Shown piece by piece: positions 29,917 to 39,548 of a DNA stretch of 64,000 bases. The notes under the pieces were generated by a model, which searched no databases, was not told the DNA's origin, and worked only from the letters and a program-made list of their open reading frames with translations. The translations under genes and the position numbers were made by a program. This DNA comes from Candidatus Poribacteria bacterium. GTDB taxonomy: Bacteria; Poribacteria; WGA-4E; WGA-3G. Where the stretch lies: assembly GCA_022821065.1 (NCBI GenBank), contig JAJEEK010000027.1:59733-123732 (forward strand), written 5' to 3'. Within the stretch, counting starts at the first letter, position 1; each line of letters begins with the position of its first letter.

Positions 29917-32900
29917 ATGCCACATCCAAACATCAGACCGACCCACAAACCGATCAAAAACTATTACGCCGAACTTGAAGAATATGACAGCGTCGGTGCG
30001 GAACATGAGGGTGCCGTCCGAATTGCATTTCAGAATCTGCTACAACACTATTGCAGACAAGCAGACCTTATCCTCGTCTGCGAAAAGACACATTACACGC
30101 CAGAGAATAAACGGATAACACCGGATGGCGAAATCGTCGATACCTTCGGCTTACCCTACGGCTGCTGGGAAGCAAAGGATACACAGGACGATCTCTACGT
30201 TGAAGCAGATAAGAAGTTCGCTGCAGGCTATCCGTCGAAGAATATCGTCGTCCAATCGCCGACGCATGCGCTGCTGTTTCAACACGGGCAGCTCCAATTG
30301 GATTTGGACATCACCGAACCGAGAAACCTCGTCAATGTGCTGCAGACCTTCTTCGCGTATCAGGAAGAAAACATCTCAGCGTGGCATACGGCTGTTTCGG
30401 AATTCAAAGAGACTGTCCCCGAACTCGGCGAGCAGTTATCAGCACTCATCGAAACAGAACGTCAGAACAACGCGCGATTTCAGGAAGCGTTCACTCACTT
30501 CCATCAGCAGTGCCAGACCTCCATCAACCCGAACCTCTCCATCGCTGCGGTAGAGGAGATGCTTATCCAACATCTGTTGACCGAACGCATCTTCCGCACC
30601 GTTTTTAATAATCGCGACTTCACACGCCGTAACATCATCGCACGCGAAATCGAGAACGTCATCGACGCACTCACCTCACAGGCATTCGACCGTAACCAGT
30701 TCCTACAGAGTTTAGACCCGTTCTACGTCGCAATTGAGCAGACAGCTGCCACTATCACCGATTTCTCACAGAAACAGGGATTCCTTAACACCGTCTACGA
30801 GCAGTTTTTTCAAGGCTTCTCCGTTAAGGTCGCAGACACACACGGCATCGTCTACACACCGCAACCGATCGTCGATTTTATGGTCAAAAGCGTCGAGCAT
30901 ATTTTACAGACTGAGTTCAACCGCTCCCTTTCGGATACCGGTGTGAATATCATTGATCCATTTGTTGGGACCGGCAATTTTATTGTCCGTATCATGCAGG
31001 AACTCGAACCTATCGCGTTGGAACGGAAGTACACCGCCGACCCGCCGGAACTCCAGTGCAATGAGGTGATGCTCCTACCTTACTATATCGCCAGTCTCAA
31101 TATTGAGCACGAGTTCTACACAGCGACGCGTCGGTATGTCCCCTACGAAGGTATATCTTTGGTGGATACATTCGAGATGGTAGAAGACCGCCAGCTGCAA
31201 CTCCTCACCCAAGCGAACACAGCCCGTGTTGAAAAGCAGAAAGAGACCGACATGTTTGTGGTGATTGGCAATCCACCGTACAATATGGGGCAGGTCAATG
31301 AAAACGATAATAACAAAAATCGGAAGTATGAGACGATAGACAAGCGGATTGCAGATACTTATGCCAAAGACTCTAAAGCAACGCTCAGAAACAAACTCTA
31401 CGATCCTTATGTAAAGGCGATTCGATGGGGATTGGACAGGATTGACGACCAAGGTGTTGTCGCCTTCGTAACAAATAACAGTTTCCTCGACGGTGTAGCG
31501 TTTGATGGCATGCGGAAACATCTTGCTGAAGATTGCGACGCTATCTATATTTTTGACTTAGGCGGGAATGCGCGGAAAGGGTTAAAGGTCTCTGATGCGA
31601 ATGTGTTTGGGATTCGCGTCGGCGTGAGTATCAATCTGTTTGTGAAGAAAAAGGACAACGCCTCAGATTCACCGCGTATCTACTACTACCGTACCGATGA
31701 CTTGTGGGACAAAAAGCAGAAATTCAGTTTTCTCAGTGAATGCCAGCATACGGGCAATATCCCCTGGCAGCCGATTCAGCCTGACGCACGCCAGACATGG
31801 CTCACTGAAGGACTCCATCCAGAATTTGATACTTTTATTCCTATAGGAAGTAAGGAAACAAAGAACGTTAAAAATAGTAATGGCGAATCTATTTTCAATA
31901 TCTATTCTTATGGGGTCGTTACGAGTCGAGATAATCTGGCGTACTCGTTTGATTTTGAACAACTACAAAAACAGGTCAGCACATTCATTGAAATATACAA
32001 TACCGCCGTTGATCGGAAAACACGACATAACCCCCAAGATCCTGTTGAAAATTTTATAGACACGACCAATGTACGCATCAAGTGGAGTCGTCAGGTTAAA
32101 GCATCACTGAAAAAACTGGAATTAAGCACGTATGAAGAGACAAACTTCCGCAACGCACTATACCGTCCCTTTTGCCAAAAACATCTCTACTTTGATAACT
32201 TCTGGAATGAGGAACGTTATCAACAACATAGAATTTTCCCAACGTCGGAAACTGAAATAGAAAATCGGGTAATTTGCGCTGGTGTTTATGGCCGTAAAGA
32301 ATTTTCTGTTCTGATGAGTAAATTTGTTGTTGATGGGAATTTCTATACTGACCCACAACAATCCTTCCCCTTCTACACCTACGACGAAGATGGCACGAAC
32401 CGTCGTGAAAATATTACCGATTGGGCATTGACAGAATTCCAAAAGCACTACGAAGACGACTCCATCACCAAGTGGGACATCTTCCACTACACCTACGGAC
32501 TTCTGCATCATCCCGCCTATCGCGAAAAATACGAGGCGAACCTCAAACGCGATTTGCCACATATCCCGTTTATTCAGGATTTCTGGGGATTCGCGAAAGC
32601 GGGTGCGCAGTTAGCGGATCTCCACGTCAATTACGAATCGCAACCCGAATACGATAAACTCAAGTTCGTTCAGAAGCCGGATACGCCGCTCGATTGGCGT
32701 GTCGAGAAGATGAAACTCTCGAAAGACAAAACCCAAATCGTCTACAACGGTTTCCTGACACTCGACGGTATCCCAGAAAAAGTTTTCGATTACCGACTCG
32801 GCAACCGTTCCGCGTTGGAGTGGATAATTAATCAGTATTGTGTTAAAATAGATAAGCGCAGCGGCATTGTGAACGACCCGAACCGAGCAGACGATCCGCA

Positions 32901-33009
32901 ATATATCGTCAAACTCATCGGAAAGGTGATTACAGTTAGCTTGGAGACAGTGAAGGTTGTTGAAAGGTTGCCGGACTTAAAATTAGAAAATCGACAGTTT
33001 ACTATCTAA
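29917..33009 (+). CDS. single-chain restriction-modification enzyme (type IIG / type ISP-like N6-adenine methyltransferase)
   Basis: GIVYTPQPIVDFMVKSVEHIL, DPFVGTGNFIVRIM (motif I), NPPYN (motif IV); N-terminal PD-ExK-like DTFGLPYGCWEAKD. Confidence 0.85.
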   Translation: MPHPNIRPTHKPIKNYYAELEEYDSVGAEHEGAVRIAFQNLLQHYCRQADLILVCEKTHYTPENKRITPDGEIVDTFGLPYGCWEAKDTQDDLYVEADKKFAAGYPSKNIVVQSPTHALLFQHGQLQLDLDITEPRNLVNVLQTFFAYQEENISAWHTAVSEFKETVPELGEQLSALIETERQNNARFQEAFTHFHQQCQTSINPNLSIAAVEEMLIQHLLTERIFRTVFNNRDFTRRNIIAREIENVIDALTSQAFDRNQFLQSLDPFYVAIEQTAATITDFSQKQGFLNTVYEQFFQGFSVKVADTHGIVYTPQPIVDFMVKSVEHILQTEFNRSLSDTGVNIIDPFVGTGNFIVRIMQELEPIALERKYTADPPELQCNEVMLLPYYIASLNIEHEFYTATRRYVPYEGISLVDTFEMVEDRQLQLLTQANTARVEKQKETDMFVVIGNPPYNMGQVNENDNNKNRKYETIDKRIADTYAKDSKATLRNKLYDPYVKAIRWGLDRIDDQGVVAFVTNNSFLDGVAFDGMRKHLAEDCDAIYIFDLGGNARKGLKVSDANVFGIRVGVSINLFVKKKDNASDSPRIYYYRTDDLWDKKQKFSFLSECQHTGNIPWQPIQPDARQTWLTEGLHPEFDTFIPIGSKETKNVKNSNGESIFNIYSYGVVTSRDNLAYSFDFEQLQKQVSTFIEIYNTAVDRKTRHNPQDPVENFIDTTNVRIKWSRQVKASLKKLELSTYEETNFRNALYRPFCQKHLYFDNFWNEERYQQHRIFPTSETEIENRVICAGVYGRKEFSVLMSKFVVDGNFYTDPQQSFPFYTYDEDGTNRRENITDWALTEFQKHYEDDSITKWDIFHYTYGLLHHPAYREKYEANLKRDLPHIPFIQDFWGFAKAGAQLADLHVNYESQPEYDKLKFVQKPDTPLDWRVEKMKLSKDKTQIVYNGFLTLDGIPEKVFDYRLGNRSALEWIINQYCVKIDKRSGIVNDPNRADDPQYIVKLIGKVITVSLETVKVVERLPDLKLENRQFTI

Positions 33010-33010
33010 T

Positions 33011-33130
33011 AGGACTTACGCATGATGCTCTTTATGTACCACAAACTGTTAGTTTGTGTCCCAAAAACGCTGGATTGGACGAAGAATTTCATCCAACAGA
33101 ACGGTTTACACCCCAAATTGCGTAAGTCCT
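33011..33130. mobile_element. MITE-like element, family AGGACTTACGCA, copy B
   Basis: AGGACTTACGCA...TGCGTAAGTCCT, 1 bp after the 29917-33009 stop codon. Confidence 0.85.
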
Positions 33131-33156
33131 GTCTAATATTGCTTAGTATGCGGGAG

Positions 33157-33300
33157 CTGCTATATTGCAAGCCTTGTACCGTCCACTGTTAGTTTGCGAG
33201 AAACTCTTAGCGGCCATAGGGTTTCCATTCAGATTTGGCAAAGACCACAATCTAACAGAATGTGGTACAAAACGTGAAACACCCTTAATTAAAATAGCAG
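33157..33300. repeat. possible second palindromic element with CTGCTAT/ATAGCAG ends
   Basis: short terminal inverted repeat and internal TACCGTCCACTGTTAG/CTAACAGAATGTGGTA pairing. Confidence 0.4.
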
Positions 33301-33313
33301 TGCAGGGGAATCT

Positions 33314-34471
33314 ATGAACCGTAGAAACTTTTTGATCAACGGAAGTACCGCACTGGCAGGTCTGCTGCTCGCCGACGGTTGCCCAAGGCTTCACGCGGAC
33401 TCACAGGAAACTCATACCGATAGACATACAAACGAAAGGAAAACGCAGATGAAGACAGCAGTTAGTATCGTTGACGATGCTTTTTACATTAACGGCGAAA
33501 TCACCTATCCCGGACGCTCTTATGAAGGGAACAAGGTTGAGGGATTGCTCATCAACACCCGCATGGTGCAAGGTATTTTTGATGACCGGAACCCAGAAAC
33601 CATTTATAGATGGGAATACCCTGATACAGGCGTGTGGGATCCCGAACGGAATACGCGCGAATTTTTATCCGCGATGCCAGCATGGCGTGCCCACGGTGTA
33701 TTGGGATTCACAATTAACCTCCAAGGCGGGAGTCCGGAAGGTTACTCGAAAGCGCAACCGTGGCACAACTCCGGTATAGAATCCGATGGCAGTCTCAATC
33801 CGGACTATCTCTCGCGACTCGAACGGATTATCGACTTTGCGGACGCACTCGGTATGGTCGTTATCCTCGGCTATTTCTATTTCGGGCAGGATCAGCGGGT
33901 TAAGGACGAAAACGCTGTCAAAAACGCCGTTGACAATGCAACCGGTTGGCTTTTCGACAAAGGGTATACCAACGTTATCGTTGAGGTGAATAATGAATGC
34001 AATGTCAGAGCCTATACCCATGAAATACTAAAACCGCAACGGGTACATGAGTTGATTGAACGCGTAAAAGCGACGACCCGCAACGGGGATAGATTCCTCG
34101 TCGGAACGAGTTACGGTGGTGGTAAAGTGCCGCTCGAAAACGTCGTCCGTTCTTCTGATTTCTTGCTCGTTCACGGCAACGGTGTCAAAGACCCGAATCG
34201 TATCATTGAGATGGTCCAGCAGACGCGCGAGGTCCCCGGCTACCGTCCGATGCCGATCCTTTTCAACGAGGACGACCACTTCGATTTCGATAAACCGTTG
34301 AACAATTTTGTTGCTGCTGTCAGCCAATACGCCTCGTGGGGATATTTTGATCCGGGTGAAAACGATTACCACCACGGTTACCAGTCCGTACCCGTGCAAT
34401 GGCAGCTTAACACACCGCGCAAACGCGCTTTTTTTCAGAAGGCGCGCGAGATTACTGGATGGGACGCTTGA
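33314..34471 (+). CDS. secreted glycoside hydrolase-like (cellulase/GH5-type) TIM-barrel protein
   Basis: twin-Arg-like [26 protein letters not shown] acid/base-like motif. Confidence 0.65.
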   Translation: MNRRNFLINGSTALAGLLLADGCPRLHADSQETHTDRHTNERKTQMKTAVSIVDDAFYINGEITYPGRSYEGNKVEGLLINTRMVQGIFDDRNPETIYRWEYPDTGVWDPERNTREFLSAMPAWRAHGVLGFTINLQGGSPEGYSKAQPWHNSGIESDGSLNPDYLSRLERIIDFADALGMVVILGYFYFGQDQRVKDENAVKNAVDNATGWLFDKGYTNVIVEVNNECNVRAYTHEILKPQRVHELIERVKATTRNGDRFLVGTSYGGGKVPLENVVRSSDFLLVHGNGVKDPNRIIEMVQQTREVPGYRPMPILFNEDDHFDFDKPLNNFVAAVSQYASWGYFDPGENDYHHGYQSVPVQWQLNTPRKRAFFQKAREITGWDA

Positions 34472-34478
34472 TAATATT

Positions 34479-34590
34479 AGGACTTACGCACTTTTGACTG
34501 CAGTCTGTTCTGTCAAATGTGATTTCTCGGAAAACAGAGCGTTCTGGTGGAGAACCCAAACTAACAGTTTGTGGTACAAAAGAGCAGCAA
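34479..34590. mobile_element. MITE-like element, family AGGACTTACGCA, copy C (internally inverted, right end lost)
   Basis: AGGACTTACGCA left end; AAACTAACAGTTTGTGGTACAAAAGAGCA inverted relative to copies A, B, D, E. Confidence 0.7.
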
Positions 34591-34593
34591 TTG

Positions 34594-34679
34594 AGCCTGA
34601 AACGAAGTGGAAGGCGATTCACGTAGGGGATCGTCAATACCAAAATTCACCTGAACGAACCGCAAGGAAAATTAAAAAT
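34594..34679 (+). promoter_or_regulatory. conserved leader copy 1 upstream of SPFH gene
   Basis: AGCCTGAAACGAAGTGGAAGGCGAT...GAACGAACCGCAAGGAAAATTAAAAAT, like 53561-53648. Confidence 0.6.
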
Positions 34680-35441
34680 ATGCCACAAATTGATCCGTTA
34701 TACTTTACACTTGCCGTTGTCGGTATTATCATCCTCACGACGAGTGTTAGGATCCTCAAAGAGTACGAACGTGCTGTTATCTTCCGACTCGGACGATTCG
34801 TCGGAACCCGCGGGCCCGGTCTCGTGTTTATGATACCGTTCTGGATTGAGCGGTTGCAACGTGTGAGTCTCCGGGTTGTCGTCAACGATGTTACACCACA
34901 GGATGTGATTACTAAGGATAATGTTTCGGTGAGTGTTAATGCCGTGCTTACCTTTAAGGTAACCGAACCCGATAGAGCCGTCATTGAGGTCGAAGACTTC
35001 GGTTTTGCGATCGGTCAGATTGCACAGACAACGCTCCGTAGTGTACTCGGACGTGCTGAACTCGATGATCTCCTCTCGGAACGCGAAAAACTGAATCAGG
35101 ATTTAGAAGATATTATCAAAAAGCATTGTGAACCGTGGGGTGTCGAGGTGATGGCAATGGAGATCAAACACGTCGATCTCCCTGTTGAGATGCAACGCGC
35201 AATGGCGAAGCAGGCGGAAGCCGAACGTGAACGTCGCGCTAAAGTTACACACGCAGAGGGTGAATTTGAGTCTGCTCAGGTGCTTACCGATGCCGCAGAC
35301 ATCCTCAGTAAAACACCGACATCGGTACAACTGCGCTTCCTTCAGGCTTTAGTGGAAGTTAGTGCCGAGAAAAACTCGACCGTTATTTTCCCGATCCCGA
35401 TAGACCTGCTCAAACCGTTTCTTGATAAGGCCAAAGATTAA
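34680..35441 (+). CDS. SPFH/Band 7 stomatin-like protein
   Basis: [41 protein letters not shown]; start ATG at 34680. Confidence 0.93.
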   Translation: MPQIDPLYFTLAVVGIIILTTSVRILKEYERAVIFRLGRFVGTRGPGLVFMIPFWIERLQRVSLRVVVNDVTPQDVITKDNVSVSVNAVLTFKVTEPDRAVIEVEDFGFAIGQIAQTTLRSVLGRAELDDLLSEREKLNQDLEDIIKKHCEPWGVEVMAMEIKHVDLPVEMQRAMAKQAEAERERRAKVTHAEGEFESAQVLTDAADILSKTPTSVQLRFLQALVEVSAEKNSTVIFPIPIDLLKPFLDKAKD

Positions 35442-35474
35442 AGAGCATCGGATCCGATCCCTTTCCTCTTCACT

Positions 35475-35493
35475 GGCGGGGTTGTCCCCCGCC
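35475..35493 (+). terminator. intrinsic terminator-like hairpin
   Basis: GGCGGGG-TTGTC-CCCCGCC followed by TATTTTA. Confidence 0.5.
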
Positions 35494-35519
35494 TATTTTA
35501 TGCCACATTTTTTTCCTTT

Positions 35520-35640
35520 AGGACTTACGCATGATGCTCTTTTGTACCACAAACTTCATAGTTTGTGCTATCAGAACGCCGTGTTTACAGAAAAATCTCA
35601 TCTAATAGAACCGACTACTGCCAAAATTGCGTAAGTCCTG
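35520..35640. mobile_element. MITE-like element, family AGGACTTACGCA, copy D
   Basis: AGGACTTACGCA...TGCGTAAGTCCT with internal hairpin. Confidence 0.85.
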
Positions 35641-35797
35641 CTTCTTATCAACACACCGAAATCTTACCGCGCCAAGCCATCGAATCACACCTTCACTGCA
35701 AGACTTGTAACCCCATCTATCCCTTTTCGTATAAGGTAATAGCGAATTTCACAACATCTTATCCCACATCTATATTTTTGCATTCGGAGCGTCAAAA

Positions 35798-36640
35798 ATG
35801 AATAGACTCAGTCGATACACGCAATTTATGATCCCCTTAGGTGGCATTATCGTCATTATTAGTTTTTTTGTGCCGTGGTTGCAAATAGGTGGACATAGTG
35901 TCGAAATCACTTCAGGCTTTGGACTTGCTCGAAACAGATTGCTGCTTGCGATTGCCTTCATTTCGAGTCTCGTAATTACCTGTGTGAGTCTCTATACACT
36001 CATCCGACGAACACCTTGGAAAGCCAGGGCACTGATTCTTGTAGGTACCGGTATCGGACTCGCGATGCTTTTACCGGAGTATCTTAATTTCATGAAAATG
36101 GCACAAAAGGTTCATCTTGCGGTCAACTTCGGTTTTTGGAGCGCAGCGATCGGATTCTTGATTGCCACCGTAGGTGCATTTTTGACAAGAACAGAATCGG
36201 AAGAACAATTGAGTGTCTCTGTTGAAGAAGAACAGTTATGGTCTATTGTACATATAGGCGGATTTTTCGCGCTCATTTGCTTCTTCATACCGTGGGATGG
36301 CATCGGTGATGGTATTGACTTCTCAGGCATTGACCTTGCGAAGTGGAATCCGCTCATCACGATTGCCTTAATCGCGAGTGCTGTGATCGTTGGTGTGAGT
36401 TTCTACATGTTTGCACAAGGAACGCTCTGGAAAGCCCGACTTCCTGTTTTTGTGAGTATCGGCATCGGCATTGGTGTCCTTTTATCCTACTCTATTAATT
36501 ATTTCAAGCTTAATAGCGGACAGGAAATAGGTGTCAGTGCGAATACACTTGAGTTTGGGTTGTGGGGTACAGTTCTCGGATTTGTGGTTGCCGCGGTTGG
36601 TGTATTCTTAATTCAGACGAAAATACAAACAGGCAGGTAG
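35798..36640 (+). CDS. polytopic membrane protein with internal duplication, hypothetical
   Basis: eight hydrophobic segments; two repeated FFVPW/FFIPW halves. Confidence 0.7.
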   Translation: MNRLSRYTQFMIPLGGIIVIISFFVPWLQIGGHSVEITSGFGLARNRLLLAIAFISSLVITCVSLYTLIRRTPWKARALILVGTGIGLAMLLPEYLNFMKMAQKVHLAVNFGFWSAAIGFLIATVGAFLTRTESEEQLSVSVEEEQLWSIVHIGGFFALICFFIPWDGIGDGIDFSGIDLAKWNPLITIALIASAVIVGVSFYMFAQGTLWKARLPVFVSIGIGIGVLLSYSINYFKLNSGQEIGVSANTLEFGLWGTVLGFVVAAVGVFLIQTKIQTGR

Positions 36641-36870
36641 AAATCGCTACCAACTCAAACAGAAAACCGAGAGAATCCAACGTTTTTGCAGTTTCCGGGC
36701 TCCTGAGGGGTTCAAGTTGGGTTTCACTCCGTTTTTGAGTGTATCCGATAACTATTGGATTTAGGGGCATTTGGCACACACATCTTCCTTCTCAGTTCCG
36801 TTCAACCCAACCTACCGGAGCTTCAACGCTGAAGAGGGTTTTGAAGGTTTCGAGGTTTCCGCGTAGGGTC

Positions 36871-36936
36871 CGGTTCGGTTGAAAACCGAACCTACCGGGC
36901 CTGGGGGTCCAAAATTGAAAAAAAACCGAGAACTAA
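36871..36936. repeat. GGTTCGGTT-hairpin repeat family, copy 1
   Basis: CGGTTCGGTTGAAAACCGAACCTACCGGGCC...CCAAAATTG...CCGAGAACTAA. Confidence 0.8.
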
Positions 36937-36963
36937 ACCGCTCTGGATAACTAATAAAAAAGA

Positions 36964-36992
36964 TTGACTTCTCATGTAGAATAGGATATGAT
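36964..36992 (+). promoter_or_regulatory. sigma70-type promoter (TTGACT-N17-TATGAT)
   Basis: boxes upstream of the sulfatase at 37026. Confidence 0.55.
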
Positions 36993-37025
36993 AAAGCAAA
37001 TTGTAAATACAAAGGAGCCACAATT

Positions 37026-38423
37026 TTGAGCAGACCCAATATCCTATTTATCATGTCCGACGACCATGCGTCACACGCGATTAGCAGCTACGGAAGTCGG
37101 ATTAATCAAACACCGCACCTTGACCGTATCGCAGACGGGGGCATGGTTCTCCAAAACTGTTTCTGTGTCAACTCCATCTGTACACCGAGCCGTGCGAACA
37201 TTCTGACCGGCAAACACAGCCATCTTAATGGTGTCAAGACCTTAGGCGACAATTTTGATGGCAGGAGACCGAGCGTCGCGAAGATGCTACAGGCGGATGG
37301 CTATCAGACCGCGATGGTCGGGAAATGGCACCTCGGACACGGTGGAAACGCCGATCCTACAGGCTTTGATTACTGGAACGTTTTGCCCGGACAAGGACTC
37401 TATCACGATCCGGTGATGCTTGAACCGCACGGAAGAACAACACATAAAGGTTATGCCACCGACATCATCACCGATTTCTCGCTGGACTGGCTGCAGAACC
37501 GTGACCGCGACCGCCCGTTCTTTATGATGTGCCATCACAAGGCACCGCATCGTCCATGGGATTCCGATGATAAGCACGCAGACATGTTTGAGGACGGCGA
37601 TGTTCCAATGCCGGACAATTTTTTCGACGACTACGCGAACCGTTCAAATGCCGCGAGAGAAGCGAAAATGCGTGTCTTCGGAGACATGAGCGAAAGGGAC
37701 CTCAAAATTGATAAACTCGGACCACCACCAGAGGGTTTATCCGATGAAGAACAAGCGAACTGGAACTATCAGCGATATATCAAAGAATATCTCCGCTGCG
37801 TCGCCTCAATTGATGACAATGTCGGACGAATGCTCGACTACCTCGACGAAGACGGCATCGCCGATGATACAATCGTTATCTATACTTCTGACCAAGGGTT
37901 CTTCTTAGGTGATCACGGTTGGTACGACAAACGGTTCATGTATGAGGAATCTTTACGGATGCCGTTCCTTATCCGCTATCCACGCGAGATTCAACCCGGC
38001 AGTTCATCCGATGCAATGGCACTCAATATCGACTTCGCAGAGACTTGGCTCGACTACGCCGGATTACCGATTCCTGACGACATGCAAGGTACGAGCCTAC
38101 GTCCAATCCTCAACGGCGAGACCCCAGATGACTGGCGCACGTCTATGTATTACCGTTATTGGATGCACCTCTCACATCACTATGTCGGGGCACACTACGG
38201 GGTCCGGACGGATCGCTATAAACTGATTTACTATTACGGCGAGGCGCTCGGCACCACCGGATCCATCGATGAATCGAAAGAACCCGAATGGGAACTCTTT
38301 GATCTGGAGAAAGACCCGAACGAGATGTGCAGCGTCTACGACAATCCGGCTTACGCAGATATCGTTACCGAATTGACAGAAGAGTTATATCGACTCAAAG
38401 CAGAAGCAGGGGACGAAGAGTAG
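37026..38423 (+). CDS. sulfatase
   Basis: NILFIMSDDHASHAISSYG; CTPSR formylglycine motif; GKWHLG. Confidence 0.95.
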   Translation: MSRPNILFIMSDDHASHAISSYGSRINQTPHLDRIADGGMVLQNCFCVNSICTPSRANILTGKHSHLNGVKTLGDNFDGRRPSVAKMLQADGYQTAMVGKWHLGHGGNADPTGFDYWNVLPGQGLYHDPVMLEPHGRTTHKGYATDIITDFSLDWLQNRDRDRPFFMMCHHKAPHRPWDSDDKHADMFEDGDVPMPDNFFDDYANRSNAAREAKMRVFGDMSERDLKIDKLGPPPEGLSDEEQANWNYQRYIKEYLRCVASIDDNVGRMLDYLDEDGIADDTIVIYTSDQGFFLGDHGWYDKRFMYEESLRMPFLIRYPREIQPGSSSDAMALNIDFAETWLDYAGLPIPDDMQGTSLRPILNGETPDDWRTSMYYRYWMHLSHHYVGAHYGVRTDRYKLIYYYGEALGTTGSIDESKEPEWELFDLEKDPNEMCSVYDNPAYADIVTELTEELYRLKAEAGDEE

Positions 38424-38428
38424 TTATT

Positions 38429-38460
38429 AGCCATCAGCCGTCAGCCGTCAGCAGTCAGCC
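38429..38460. repeat. 7-bp tandem repeat (AGCCATC AGCCGTC AGCCGTC AGCAGTC AGCC)
   Basis: seen directly. Confidence 0.75.
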
Positions 38461-38528
38461 AGAGGGTATAATTTCATCAGAAATCTCTTTGCTGAAAGCC
38501 GATAGCCACTAACAAATGGAGGCACAAA

Positions 38529-39548
38529 ATGGCAGATCAGAGTCCACTCCGCAATATTGAACCCGGCATGAAAGTTACGGCACAGATGTCGCCGGAACCG
38601 AGTGAAGCAGACTTACAGTTCGCTAAACAGATGGACGTTGATTATGTTGTCCTCTGGACGAACGGTGAGAATGCGAACTACGACTATTTCATGAGCCGTC
38701 GCGAGATTTTTGAGAACGCGGGACTCAAAATTTATGGGTTCGGCAACAGCGATGTCCACAATCAGGATGCGATCGTGCTGAACTTGGAGAACCGCGACGC
38801 GAAGGTCGAACAGTACAAGCGGTACATCCGTGATCTCGGCAGAGCGGGGATTCCGTATACAACCTACGCGCACATGGGTAATGGTATCTGGAGTACCGAA
38901 CGCGAGACGACGCGTGGCGGTGCCAGCGCGCGAGGATTCAACCTTGAAACCGCACAAGCGGGACACTGGGGTGGCAATCAATATAAAATGCCGCTCTCAC
39001 ACGGTCGCGAATACTCCGAAGAGGAACTCTGGGACAATTACACCTACTTCATCAAGCAGGCGGCACCTGTCGCTGAGGAGGCAGGTGTGATGATCGGTAT
39101 CCATCCCGACGATCCACCGGCACTGAATCTTGCGGGGATTCCGAGATGTATTTTCAGCAGTTTTGAAGGCTACAAGCGTGCACTCGAAATCGCCGATAGC
39201 CCAAACGTGGGTATGTGTTTCTGTGTCGGTTGCTGGTTAGAAGGCGGCGACCTAATGGGCAAAGATGTCATCGAATCCATCCGCTATTTCGGTGAACGGG
39301 ACAAGATTTTCAAAGTCCATTTCCGCAATGTCGATCAACCGCTCCCGCATTTCGTCGAGACCTTCGTCGATAACGGCTATCAGGATATGTACCATGTGGC
39401 GAGAGCACTCCGTGAAGTGGATTTCAACGGCGTGCTAATCCCGGATCACATTCCGAGCATGGCGGGTGACCACCGCGTCGGGACGGCTTATACGATCGCC
39501 TATATGAACGCACTTGTGAAACGTGCCAACGAGGAGATCGCGGCGTGA
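38529..39548 (+). CDS. mannonate dehydratase-like protein
   Basis: xylose isomerase-like TIM barrel; MIGIHPDDPPALNLAGIPRCIFSSFEGYKRALEI, GMCFCVGCWLEGG. Confidence 0.85.
   Translation: MADQSPLRNIEPGMKVTAQMSPEPSEADLQFAKQMDVDYVVLWTNGENANYDYFMSRREIFENAGLKIYGFGNSDVHNQDAIVLNLENRDAKVEQYKRYIRDLGRAGIPYTTYAHMGNGIWSTERETTRGGASARGFNLETAQAGHWGGNQYKMPLSHGREYSEEELWDNYTYFIKQAAPVAEEAGVMIGIHPDDPPALNLAGIPRCIFSSFEGYKRALEIADSPNVGMCFCVGCWLEGGDLMGKDVIESIRYFGERDKIFKVHFRNVDQPLPHFVETFVDNGYQDMYHVARALREVDFNGVLIPDHIPSMAGDHRVGTAYTIAYMNALVKRANEEIAA

Noticed and set aside
34308-34679. N-terminal extension of the SPFH ORF
   Set aside because: Overlaps the glycoside hydrolase-like gene, a MITE copy and the conserved leader; the ATG at 34680 starts the recognisable protein.
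38429-38460. CRISPR-like short repeats
   Set aside because: Heptamers without spacers; no cas genes in the window.
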